From: Nocardia vaccinii NBRC 15922
Lineage (GTDB): Bacteria > Actinomycetota > Actinomycetes > Mycobacteriales > Mycobacteriaceae
Direction: 5' to 3'
Assembly: GCF_001613305.1 (NCBI RefSeq)
Contig: NZ_BDCC01000023.1
Location: forward strand, 17,441-81,440
DNA: 64,000 nucleotides
In this document: positions 57,688-64,000 of the stretch, in pieces
How positions within the stretch are numbered: the stretch's first letter is position 1
How the letters are laid out: the number at the start of each line of letters is the position of its first letter
Program-made: the position numbers and the translations under genes
The notes under the pieces: model-generated
Told to the model about the DNA's origin: nothing
Databases searched by the model: none
Seen by the model: the letters and a program-made list of their open reading frames with translations, nothing else

Positions 57688-59427
57688 CTATGCGGTCGGT
57701 ACTCGGTCGGCCGACTGGGCTTCGCTCGCAGAGATGCGCTCGGCTGCCGCGAGTACCGCGCGACAGGCAGCGTCGGTGGGGGATTCGCCGATTCCGATGG
57801 CCCACTGGGCGTTTGCCTCGGACCGGTATTCGAGATAGGCGATGTGCGCATACTGTCCGACCCGGTCGACGGTCTGCCGAGTCAGGGCAAGCACCTCGAT
57901 CGGCAGGCCCGCCTCGGTGACCATCGCCGCCAACAGCTCGGCCGGGTTCTCCGTCTCGGCCGCGCGCGCGACGGTCCGGCCGTTCACCGCGAGTGCCAGG
58001 CGTACGGCGTCGTCCGCGACAACGCACTCCGACAAGCGAATTCGCTCCGATCGGGGCGAGTACACCGCGGTCAGCAACTCGTGCAGCATCGCCGCGGTCA
58101 CCTCGCCCCCGGTCTCGTCGGTGAGCCGCTGGACGTGCCCGGCGAAGTCGATCTGCAGCCGGCGAGGCAGCGCGATGCCGTATTCGGTGTCCAGCAGATA
58201 GGCGATACCACCCTTGCCGGATTGCGAGTTCACCCGGATCACCGCATCGTAGGAGCGGCCGACATCGGCCGGGTCGATCGGCAGATACGGTACCTCCCAA
58301 CGCATCTCGCGTTCGGATCGGCCGGCCCGCGCGGCTCGCTCGCGATGGGCGGCGAAACCCTTCTTGATAGCGTCCTGATGGGTTCCCGAGAACGCGGTGT
58401 ACACCAGATCGCCGACGTAAGGGTGTCGTTCGGGCACCGGCATCCGGGTGCAGTACTCCACCGTGCGCCGGACCCGGTCGATATCGGAGAAGTCGATCAT
58501 CGGATCGACGCCCTGGGCATGCAGATTCAGTGCGAGCGTGGCGATATCGACATTACCGGTGCGCTCGCCGTTGCCGAAGATGCAGCCCTCCACCCGCTGC
58601 GCACCCGCCAGCACGGCCAATTCCGCGCATGCGACGCCGGTGCCGCGATCGTTGTGCGGATGCACCGACAGGATCACGCCGTCGCGCCGGGCCAGATTGC
58701 GGTGCATGTACTCGATCTGATCGGCATACACGTTCGGCGTGGCGACCTCCACGGTCGCGGGCAGATTCAGGATCACCGGACGTCGCGGCGTGGCATCCCA
58801 CAGTGTCGTCATCGAATCACAGACCTCCAGAACGAAATCCGGCTCGGTGAGGATGAAAACCTCGGGAGAGAACTCGAATCGGATGTTCGCCCGATCCCCG
58901 GCCAGCTCCAGAATGTCTCGTCCGCCCGCGATGATCAGTTCTGCCACCTCGGCGCGGCTGCGGCCGAGCACCTGTTCCCGCCAGATCGGCGCCGTGGCGG
59001 TGTACATGTGGATCACCACATCGTTGGTGATGCCCTCGACCGACTCGACGGTTCGTTCGATGAGATCGCGCCGGGCCGGGGTGAATACGACAACGGTGAC
59101 GTCCTCGGGTGCGAGCGCAGGGTCGTCACGGATCAGGCGCACGAAATCGAAGTCGCTCTGCGAGGCGCTCGGATAGCCGACCTCGATCTCCTTGTAGCCC
59201 ATCGCGACCATGAGTTCGAAGAGTGTGCGTTTGCGTTCGGGATCCATCGGCTCGGCGAGGGACTGATTGCCGTCGCGCAGGTCGACCGGCACCCACAGCG
59301 GGGCCTCGGTGATCCGCGCGGACGGCCAGTGACGGTCTGTGAGCGGCACCGAAACCCGTTCGTACACATCACGATAGCGGTGCGAGGGCATGACGGAGGC
59401 GCACTGGCGATTCCAGTGGGATGACAT
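57688..59427 (-). CDS. leuA: 2-Isopropylmalate synthase
   Basis: Condenses acetyl-CoA with 2-ketoisovalerate, first step of leucine synthesis. It is 579 residues from ATG 59427. The N-terminus SHWNRQCASVMPSHRYRDVYE aligns with mycobacterial LeuA. The TIM barrel has PVDLRDGNQSL (metal Asp), VHPHNDRGTG (metal His pair) and GNGERTGN. The C-terminal allosteric domain (about 440-579, including RIRLSECVVADDAVRLALAVNGR) suggests leucine feedback. It lacks the tandem-repeat region seen in M. tuberculosis LeuA. It is divergent from a GntR regulator and lies away from other leucine genes, so it could be an isoenzyme with a different ketoacid. Confidence 0.92.
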   Translation of the reverse strand: MSSHWNRQCASVMPSHRYRDVYERVSVPLTDRHWPSARITEAPLWVPVDLRDGNQSLAEPMDPERKRTLFELMVAMGYKEIEVGYPSASQSDFDFVRLIRDDPALAPEDVTVVVFTPARRDLIERTVESVEGITNDVVIHMYTATAPIWREQVLGRSRAEVAELIIAGGRDILELAGDRANIRFEFSPEVFILTEPDFVLEVCDSMTTLWDATPRRPVILNLPATVEVATPNVYADQIEYMHRNLARRDGVILSVHPHNDRGTGVACAELAVLAGAQRVEGCIFGNGERTGNVDIATLALNLHAQGVDPMIDFSDIDRVRRTVEYCTRMPVPERHPYVGDLVYTAFSGTHQDAIKKGFAAHRERAARAGRSEREMRWEVPYLPIDPADVGRSYDAVIRVNSQSGKGGIAYLLDTEYGIALPRRLQIDFAGHVQRLTDETGGEVTAAMLHELLTAVYSPRSERIRLSECVVADDAVRLALAVNGRTVARAAETENPAELLAAMVTEAGLPIEVLALTRQTVDRVGQYAHIAYLEYRSEANAQWAIGIGESPTDAACRAVLAAAERISASEAQSADRVPTA

Positions 59428-59601
59428 GAGTTCGGAAGCTTTCGCGTCGGAGGGGTGACCGGCGCAGCCCTGCGACCCGCGGGCAGGGTGCCGGTCGATC
59501 AGACCCCGCCGCGGCGAAGGAGGAGAAGCATGCTCCGATATCCCATGTGGCATACACTAGACAGAAATAACTCCTCAGACAAGTAGAGAGGTAGACGGAT
59601 C

Positions 59602-60270
59602 TTGGTGCACGTGCAGCGGCATCCGCTGGCCGCGCAGGCAGCGGAATTACTTCTGGACCGGATCCGTGCCGGTGAGTGGCTGCTCGGCCACAAACTTCCG
59701 GGGGAGACGACGCTTGCCGCCCAGCTGGGCGTCGGACGTTCGACCCTGCGCGAGGCGGTCCGGGAGCTGGCGGGCAAGGGGGTGCTCGAAAGCCGCCAAG
59801 GCGCAGGGGTTTTCGTCACAGCGCTGGATGTCACCGAGGATTGGGACGCGGTCCTGCGCCGGACCGGCATCGTGACCGTCATCGAGGCGCGCATCGCCAT
59901 CGAGGCCGAGGGAGCCGCCCTGGCCGCACAGCGCCGCACCCCTGCGGACCTGCGCGCCATGTGGCGGGCACTGGCCGCCCGAGCCGAGCAGCACGATTCG
60001 GTGCCGGATCTGGTCGATGCCGATACTGCCTTCCATCGCACCGTCGTGCTGTCCGCGCACAACGACGTGCTCACCGGAATGTTCGACGCGTTCGTTCCGC
60101 GCCTGCGGCACGCCATGATCGATATGCTGCGCATCCGCCCGTTGAAGGACGAGCGGGCCGACCATCAGGCGCACGAGCTCCTGCTCGATGCCATCCGCTC
60201 GCGGGACACCGCCGCCGCCGCCACCGCGAGCCGGGTCCACCTCACCTCCCTCAAAGATGCCTTCGCATAA
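59602..60270 (+). CDS. GntR-family (FadR subfamily) transcriptional regulator
   Basis: A 222-residue regulator. The N-terminal winged helix is QAAELLLDRIRAGEWLLGHKLPGETTLAAQLGVGRSTLREAVRELAGKGVLESRQGAGVFV (about 12-72, in segments). The C-terminal all-helical FCD domain (about 90-215) keeps the metal ligands DADTAFHRTVV, and HQAHELLLDAIRSRD near the end. The start is TTG at 59602 or GTG at 59605. It is divergent from leuA over 174 bp and may control it; branched-chain ketoacids or related acids would be natural effectors, which is inference. Confidence 0.88.
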   Translation: MVHVQRHPLAAQAAELLLDRIRAGEWLLGHKLPGETTLAAQLGVGRSTLREAVRELAGKGVLESRQGAGVFVTALDVTEDWDAVLRRTGIVTVIEARIAIEAEGAALAAQRRTPADLRAMWRALAARAEQHDSVPDLVDADTAFHRTVVLSAHNDVLTGMFDAFVPRLRHAMIDMLRIRPLKDERADHQAHELLLDAIRSRDTAAAATASRVHLTSLKDAFA

Positions 60271-60361
60271 AGCATCCGGTCGCCGATGAATTTTCCGGGA
60301 CCGCCTCGTCCTATCGAGTAAGCGCGCTCGACAGCACACCCGGCAACCCGAAGGACATCAC

Positions 60362-60748
60362 ATGACCGCCACCGCCCACCCCGCACCGACCGCCACCGCC
60401 CCCGGCAAGGTTCGCAACCGCATCCTGTGGACCCTGCGGATCCTGCTCGGACTCTTCTTCATCGTCGCCTCCGGCCTGCCCAAACTGCTGGGCGAGGCCA
60501 CCGCCGTGCACGTCTTCCAGCAGATCGGCTGGGGCGAATGGTTCCGCTACCTCACCGGCGCCGTCGAGGTCTCCGGCGGCATCGGCCTGATGATCCCGCG
60601 TCTGACCCGGGCCGCGGCGGCAGGCCTGAGCATCACCATGATCTGCGCCGCGGCTACCCAGATCTTCCTCATGCACGCTCCCGCCACCGCGATCTTCCCC
60701 TTGGTCCTGGCCGTGCTCTTCGGCTGGATCGTCACCCAGCGCCGCTGA
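60362..60748 (+). CDS. DoxX-family membrane protein
   Basis: A 128-residue, four-helix membrane protein. The polar Ala/Pro/Thr N-terminus is followed by LWTLRILLGLFFIVASGLPKLLGE, the DoxX hallmark, and YLTGAVEVSGGIGLMIP. DoxX-like proteins are linked to membrane redox and sulfur/oxidative stress in mycobacteria, but the activity is poorly known. Starts at ATG 60362 in the segment following the GntR gene. A 14-bp-stem terminator follows at 60757-60800. Confidence 0.88.
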   Translation: MTATAHPAPTATAPGKVRNRILWTLRILLGLFFIVASGLPKLLGEATAVHVFQQIGWGEWFRYLTGAVEVSGGIGLMIPRLTRAAAAGLSITMICAAATQIFLMHAPATAIFPLVLAVLFGWIVTQRR

Positions 60749-60756
60749 TCCCCCAT

Positions 60757-60800
60757 CGCCGAACCCGCCGCCGGCCACCGAGTCGACGGCGGGTTCGGCG
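60757..60800 (+). terminator. Hairpin terminator after the DoxX gene
   Basis: GCCGAACCCGCCG (60758-60770) is exactly complementary to CGGCGGGTTCGGC (60787-60799), with one more C-G pair at the base and a 16-nt loop, 9 bp after the stop codon. Confidence 0.8.
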
Positions 60801-61204
60801 TGTGCCCGGCGAGGTCGGCTGTCGGCACCGAACACGCGTCCGCCACCGGAGAATCCGAGGGGGTGACGGTGAATCCACGGCCACCCGGGTGATCGGCCTC
60901 AGGCACTGGCCGATGCCGGAGTCACCGCGCAGGAAACCGATCGGGTTCGGCGTTTCCGGTGCCTGCCCGGTGGTCTGTCATTCATCGGGCGCTGATTTCT
61001 GCGGGATCATGGCATCGGCACACGCTCGAAACGTTGGTGGCCGGTGTGCCGCGGCGGTATATCGGAGCGCCGGTCGAGGGCTTGCGCCGATTCCGTAGCG
61101 CGCGGCCGCGGCGGTCCTTCGCGCGCTTCCGTGGGCCCTTTGCGACGGTCACAGCAACTCGGCTCAGCGGGGACAGGCGGCCGATACGACGGCGCGAAAA
61201 CGCT
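60801..61204. other. Intergenic region without a recognisable gene
   Basis: About 400 bp between the DoxX terminator and the convergent end of the AraC gene. Open frames here are Arg-rich and have no ribosome binding sites; I see no RNA gene or repeat. Confidence 0.5.
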
Positions 61205-62191
61205 TCACCCGGCGGTATCGGCATCGCGGGTGTCCCGTGTCGGCTGGTCGTTGTCCCGAATCGGAGACGCACCACGTCTGTGCGCGCCCGGACTGATCCC
61301 GTAGCGGCGTTTGAAGGCCGCGCCGAGACTGAACGCGGTGCCGTAACCGACCTGGCGGGCAATGGATTCCACGGTGGCGTCGGTGCCGCGCAACAGGTCG
61401 GCGGCGCGGGCCAGCCGCCATTCGGTGAGGTAGGCGATGGGCGGTTCACCGACCAGGTCGGTGAACCGGCGCGCGAGCGCGGCACGTGAGACGCCCACGG
61501 CGGCGGCCAGATCGGCGACGGTCCAATCGGTCGCGGGATTGTGTTCGAGCAGTCGCAGCGCCTGCCCCACCACGGGATCGGCATAGGCGTGGTACCAGCG
61601 CGGCGCCCGCTCCCGGGCGAACCAGGCGCGCAGTGCGGCGATCGTGAGCAGGTCCAGCAGCCGGTCGAGCAGCGCCGCCTGTCCGGGTGCGTCGCGGCCG
61701 GACTCGTCCACGAGCAGACCGAGCAGACGCGCGTCGATTTCGTCGCCGTCGAGCACGGCCAGCGGTGGCAGGGTACGCAGCAGCCGCTCACTGACGGTCC
61801 CCGCGATCTCATATGTTCCGGTCAGCAGCGCGGTCTCGCCGCCGGCATTCGTCCCCCAACTCCGGATACCCAGATCCCATGTCTCGCAGAGCAATTCACC
61901 GTCGGGTGTGGTCGTCGTCCGCCCGGGGTGCACGATCGCCAGGGGTGGCGTTCTCGGATCGTCGGCGACGGTGTACGCATCGGGTCCGCGCAGAATCGCC
62001 ACCGCCCCGGCGTCGAGCCGGGTGGGTTCGGTGTCGTCCGGAACGATCCATGCCGAACCCCGCGTCACCACGACCACCGTGAGCGGCGCGTGATCGGCGA
62101 TCCGCAGCGACCACGGCGGGTCCAGTAGCGAACGCATGACGAAGGCGCCGCGTGCGCGCGGACCGTCGAGCAGATCGGCAAGTGCGTCCAT
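61205..62191 (-). CDS. AraC-family regulator with N-terminal cupin domain
   Basis: A 328-residue regulator. The N-terminal cupin-type sensor (about 1-175: PLTVVVVTRGSAWIV, TRLDAGAVAILRGPDAYTV) precedes a double HTH at the C-terminus (about 205-305: VADLAAAVGVSRAALARRFTDLVGEPPIAYLTEWRLARAADLLRG and VESIARQVGYGTAFSLGAAFKRRYGISPGAHR, in segments). This cupin_6-AraC arrangement is common in actinobacteria, often regulating small redox or hydrolase genes. ATG 62191 is chosen because the upstream in-frame part overlaps the tyrS leader. It is divergent from tyrS, with 216 bp between them. Confidence 0.9.
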   Translation of the reverse strand: MDALADLLDGPRARGAFVMRSLLDPPWSLRIADHAPLTVVVVTRGSAWIVPDDTEPTRLDAGAVAILRGPDAYTVADDPRTPPLAIVHPGRTTTTPDGELLCETWDLGIRSWGTNAGGETALLTGTYEIAGTVSERLLRTLPPLAVLDGDEIDARLLGLLVDESGRDAPGQAALLDRLLDLLTIAALRAWFARERAPRWYHAYADPVVGQALRLLEHNPATDWTVADLAAAVGVSRAALARRFTDLVGEPPIAYLTEWRLARAADLLRGTDATVESIARQVGYGTAFSLGAAFKRRYGISPGAHRRGASPIRDNDQPTRDTRDADTAG

Positions 62192-62407
62192 CCTCCGACA
62201 ATCGTCGACCGGGCGGTGACGATCAACCGTCGTCCGCTGATTTTCGTTCGACCGCGGCCGGGGCCCCGGCGCACACTCGGTGGCGACCTGTCTGCGGGCG
62301 AGCCGTGGACGTGCGGAAAGATGGGATGACGTGAGCGAGCTTGCGAGTGAACCATTGATACGGCGCGCGACGCGCACCGCGGAACCGAGCGCCGGCGAGG
62401 TGGAGGC

Positions 62408-63691
62408 GTGAGCGTCGACATCATCGATGAACTGACCTGGCGTGGACTGATCGCACAGTCCACCGATCTGGATGCCCTTCGGGCCGAGATCGCGAAGGGG
62501 CCCATCACCCTCTATGCGGGCTTCGACCCGACCGCGGCCAGTCTGCACGCGGGCCATCTGGTTCCCCTGCTGACGCTCGCCCGTTTCCAGCGGGCCGGGA
62601 ATCGGCCGGTCGTTCTGGCCGGCGGCGCGACCGGTCTGATCGGCGATCCGCGCGATGTCGGTGAGCGGGTGATGAACTCGACCGACACCGTCGCCGAATG
62701 GGCCGATCGGATTCGCGGTCAGCTCGAGCGGTTCGTCGACCTGGACGACTCGCCGACGGCCGCGGTCGTCGTGAACAACATGGAGTGGACCGGGCCGCTG
62801 TCGGCCGTGAACTTCCTGCGCGATGTCGGCAAGCACTTCTCGGTGAACGTCATGCTCGCCCGCGATACGGTCAAACGCCGCCTCGACGGCGACGGCATCT
62901 CCTACACCGAATTCAGCTACATGCTGTTGCAGGCCAACGACTTTCTGCAGTTGCGCCGCAAGTACGGGTGCACGCTACAGGTCGGCGGGTCCGATCAGTG
63001 GGGCAACATCATCGCCGGTGTCGAGCTGAATCGGCGCGTCGACGGGGCCCACGTGCACGCGATGACCACGCCGCTGGTCACCTCCGCGGACGGCAAGAAG
63101 TTCGGCAAATCCACCGGCGGCGGCAGCCTGTGGCTCGATCCCGAGATGACCAGCCCGTACGCCTGGTACCAGTATTTCGTGAACACCGGCGATGCCGACG
63201 TCATCCGGTACCTGCGCTGGTTCACCTTCCTCGATCGCGAGGAACTGGCCGAACTCGAACTCGCCACGCAGGAGCGCCCGCACGCCCGCGAGGCGCAGCG
63301 ACGCTTGGCTGCGGAGATGACCACCCTGGTGCACGGTGCGGCGCATACCGCCGCGGTCCAGCTCGCCAGCCAAGCCCTGTTCGGCCGCGGTGAGCTGGGT
63401 GAATTGGATTCCTCGACGTTGTCGGCGGCCCTGACCGAGGCGGCGGGGGAGAATCCCGTCGCCGATGCCACGGACGGGGCCACGATCGTGGATCTGCTCG
63501 TGGACTCGGGTCTGTCCGAGAGTCGTGGGGCCGCACGGCGCGCGGTCAACGACAACGGCGTCTCGGTGAACAACACCCGCATCAGCGACCCGGAGTGGAC
63601 CCCCGCCGAGTCGGACTACCTGCACGGACAGTGGTTGGTGCTGCGTCGCGGCAAGAAGAATTTCGCCGGAGTTCGCCGGGCGGCCCGTTGA
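62408..63691 (+). CDS. tyrS: Tyrosine--tRNA ligase
   Basis: Charges tRNA-Tyr. It is 427 residues. The class I HIGH motif reads HAGHL in FDPTAASLHAGHLVPLL (about 47-51). KMSKS is KKFGKS (about 230-235). Tyrosine-site residues appear in YAGFD and QVGGSDQWGNI. A C-terminal S4 RNA-binding domain (about 360-427, SRGAARRAVNDNGVSVNN) completes the bacterial TyrRS. GTG 62408 follows GGTGGAGG. No T-box leader is visible. Its position matches Rv1689. A strong hairpin terminator follows. Confidence 0.97.
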   Translation: MSVDIIDELTWRGLIAQSTDLDALRAEIAKGPITLYAGFDPTAASLHAGHLVPLLTLARFQRAGNRPVVLAGGATGLIGDPRDVGERVMNSTDTVAEWADRIRGQLERFVDLDDSPTAAVVVNNMEWTGPLSAVNFLRDVGKHFSVNVMLARDTVKRRLDGDGISYTEFSYMLLQANDFLQLRRKYGCTLQVGGSDQWGNIIAGVELNRRVDGAHVHAMTTPLVTSADGKKFGKSTGGGSLWLDPEMTSPYAWYQYFVNTGDADVIRYLRWFTFLDREELAELELATQERPHAREAQRRLAAEMTTLVHGAAHTAAVQLASQALFGRGELGELDSSTLSAALTEAAGENPVADATDGATIVDLLVDSGLSESRGAARRAVNDNGVSVNNTRISDPEWTPAESDYLHGQWLVLRRGKKNFAGVRRAAR

Positions 63692-63701
63692 CCGTCGGCA
63701 T

Positions 63702-63731
63702 GACCTGAGTCACACTCGTGTGACTCAGGTC
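63702..63731 (+). terminator. Hairpin terminator after tyrS
   Basis: ACCTGAGTCACA (63703-63714) and TGTGACTCAGGT (63719-63730) form a perfect 12-bp stem with a CTCG loop, extended by one G-C pair; 11 bp after the stop codon. No U-run. Confidence 0.85.
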
Positions 63732-63788
63732 GGCTCGGGCCGTGTTCGCGGTGTTCTGACCTGCGTAAACGGTTGCTGTCTTGGGGAT

Positions 63789-63817
63789 TTGACGTTCCGT
63801 TACCCGCCACGTAACTT
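63789..63817 (+). promoter_or_regulatory. Sigma-70 type promoter P1 (TTGACG-N17-TAACTT)
   Basis: TTGACG (63789-63794) and TAACTT (63812-63817) with 17-bp spacing, pointing right; predicted start about 63824. With P2 it forms a tandem promoter array after a terminator, as seen before rRNA operons. Confidence 0.6.
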
Positions 63818-63924
63818 ATTGCGAGTCAGAGCGACACGGACTCCGACCCGGGCCCCCAGGGCCAGGGAAACGAGGTAGGACGAGGAGCGCCTGATGCCAT
63901 GCGCAACCGATCTCGAGCCCGAGC

Positions 63925-63953
63925 TTGACTCCGAGGTATCGAGTGGTTAGGCT
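63925..63953 (+). promoter_or_regulatory. Sigma-70 type promoter P2, rRNA-like (TTGACT-N17-TAGGCT)
   Basis: TTGACT (63925-63930) and TAGGCT (63948-63953) with 17-bp spacing. The context TTGACTCC and TTAGGCTGG closely resembles mycobacterial rrn promoters (TTGACTCC...TTAGACTGG from memory). The start would be about 63960. Confidence 0.7.
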
Positions 63954-64000
63954 GGAAAACCTGCCTCCAGAGATGGTCGAGTAAATCGGCCGGATCTGCA

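Larger units (their letters stand above)
63692..64000. other. Terminal non-coding region: tyrS terminator and tandem promoters
   Basis: No gene is present. After the tyrS hairpin come two 17-bp-spaced promoters (63789-63817, 63925-63953) and, in between, a purine-rich leader-like stretch. The last 47 bp after the second -10 would be transcribed rightward, out of the window. Confidence 0.6.

Noticed and set aside
59546..59595. GntR operator between leuA and the FadR-type gene
   Set aside because: TGTGGCATACA and TTGTCTGAGGA only partly fit TNGTNNNACNA; no perfect symmetric site was found, so it is not listed as a feature.
62192..62836. N-terminal extension of the AraC regulator
   Set aside because: The extension would overlap the start of tyrS and has no domain-like sequence; the ATG at 62191 begins the cupin domain.
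1..64000. CRISPR arrays, tRNA genes, insertion sequences, prophage
   Set aside because: No regularly spaced repeats, cloverleaf-like sequences, transposase or integrase motifs were recognised on either strand.

Overview
The window is high-GC actinobacterial DNA, most probably from Nocardia or a close relative in the Mycobacteriales. The evidence is the codon bias, many 4-nt ATGA/GTGA gene overlaps, a mycobacterial-type SAM methyltransferase, a DUF3761 secreted protein, and a gene order that, from memory, follows Mycobacterium tuberculosis Rv1649-Rv1689 (pheS-pheT, argCJBDFR-G-H, lipase/acyl-CoA-ligase fusion, Trm112-like, TetR, ABC-2 exporter, mpg, tyrS). No database search was possible, so names rest on motifs, length and context.

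Layout. 0-7 kb: hrpB (minus), then pheS-pheT. 7-10 kb: a lipoprotein L,D-transpeptidase, an alpha/beta hydrolase and two unrecognised proteins. 10-17.6 kb: a divergent catabolic island. Leftward genes are a PfkB kinase, an IclR regulator and a RidA protein; rightward genes are a D-serine-deaminase-like enzyme, an N-acyl-D-amino-acid deacylase, a KDPG aldolase and a GntP permease. A perfect 12-bp inverted repeat lies between the two arms. Read as a pathway, the enzymes would convert an N-acetylated 2-amino sugar acid (N-acetyl-D-glucosaminate is the best fit) through D-glucosaminate, 2-keto-3-deoxygluconate and KDPG to pyruvate and glyceraldehyde-3-phosphate.

17.6-33 kb: an FAD monooxygenase with its MarR regulator, then the arginine cluster. 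argCJBDF are translationally coupled and followed by argR; argG and argH lie further on, separated by an MFS transporter, a ketopantoate-reductase-like gene, two tiny genes and a methyltransferase. A nearly identical 33-bp ARG-box module precedes both argC and argG.

33-38 kb: a Nudix hydrolase, an SMR transporter, a decayed toxin with an intact XRE antitoxin, and a complete sugar-type ABC importer. 38-45 kb: a threonine dehydratase, then a leftward cluster of a family 2B encapsulin shell with a cNMP-binding domain, a 2-methylisoborneol synthase with a long disordered N-terminus, a geranyl-diphosphate C-methyltransferase and an isopentenyl-diphosphate isomerase. This looks like a compartmentalised 2-methylisoborneol pathway.

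45-64 kb: the lipase/ligase fusion, Trm112-like protein, TetR-ABC exporter, LtrA protein, alkylsulfatase, an FAD oxidoreductase coupled to an ECF41-type sigma factor, a DUF3761 protein, mpg, leuA with a divergent GntR regulator, DoxX, an AraC regulator and tyrS. After a strong hairpin behind tyrS, two promoters with 17-bp spacing resemble mycobacterial rRNA promoters, so an rRNA operon probably begins just beyond the right edge.

No tRNA, rRNA, CRISPR array, transposase or prophage was recognised inside the window.
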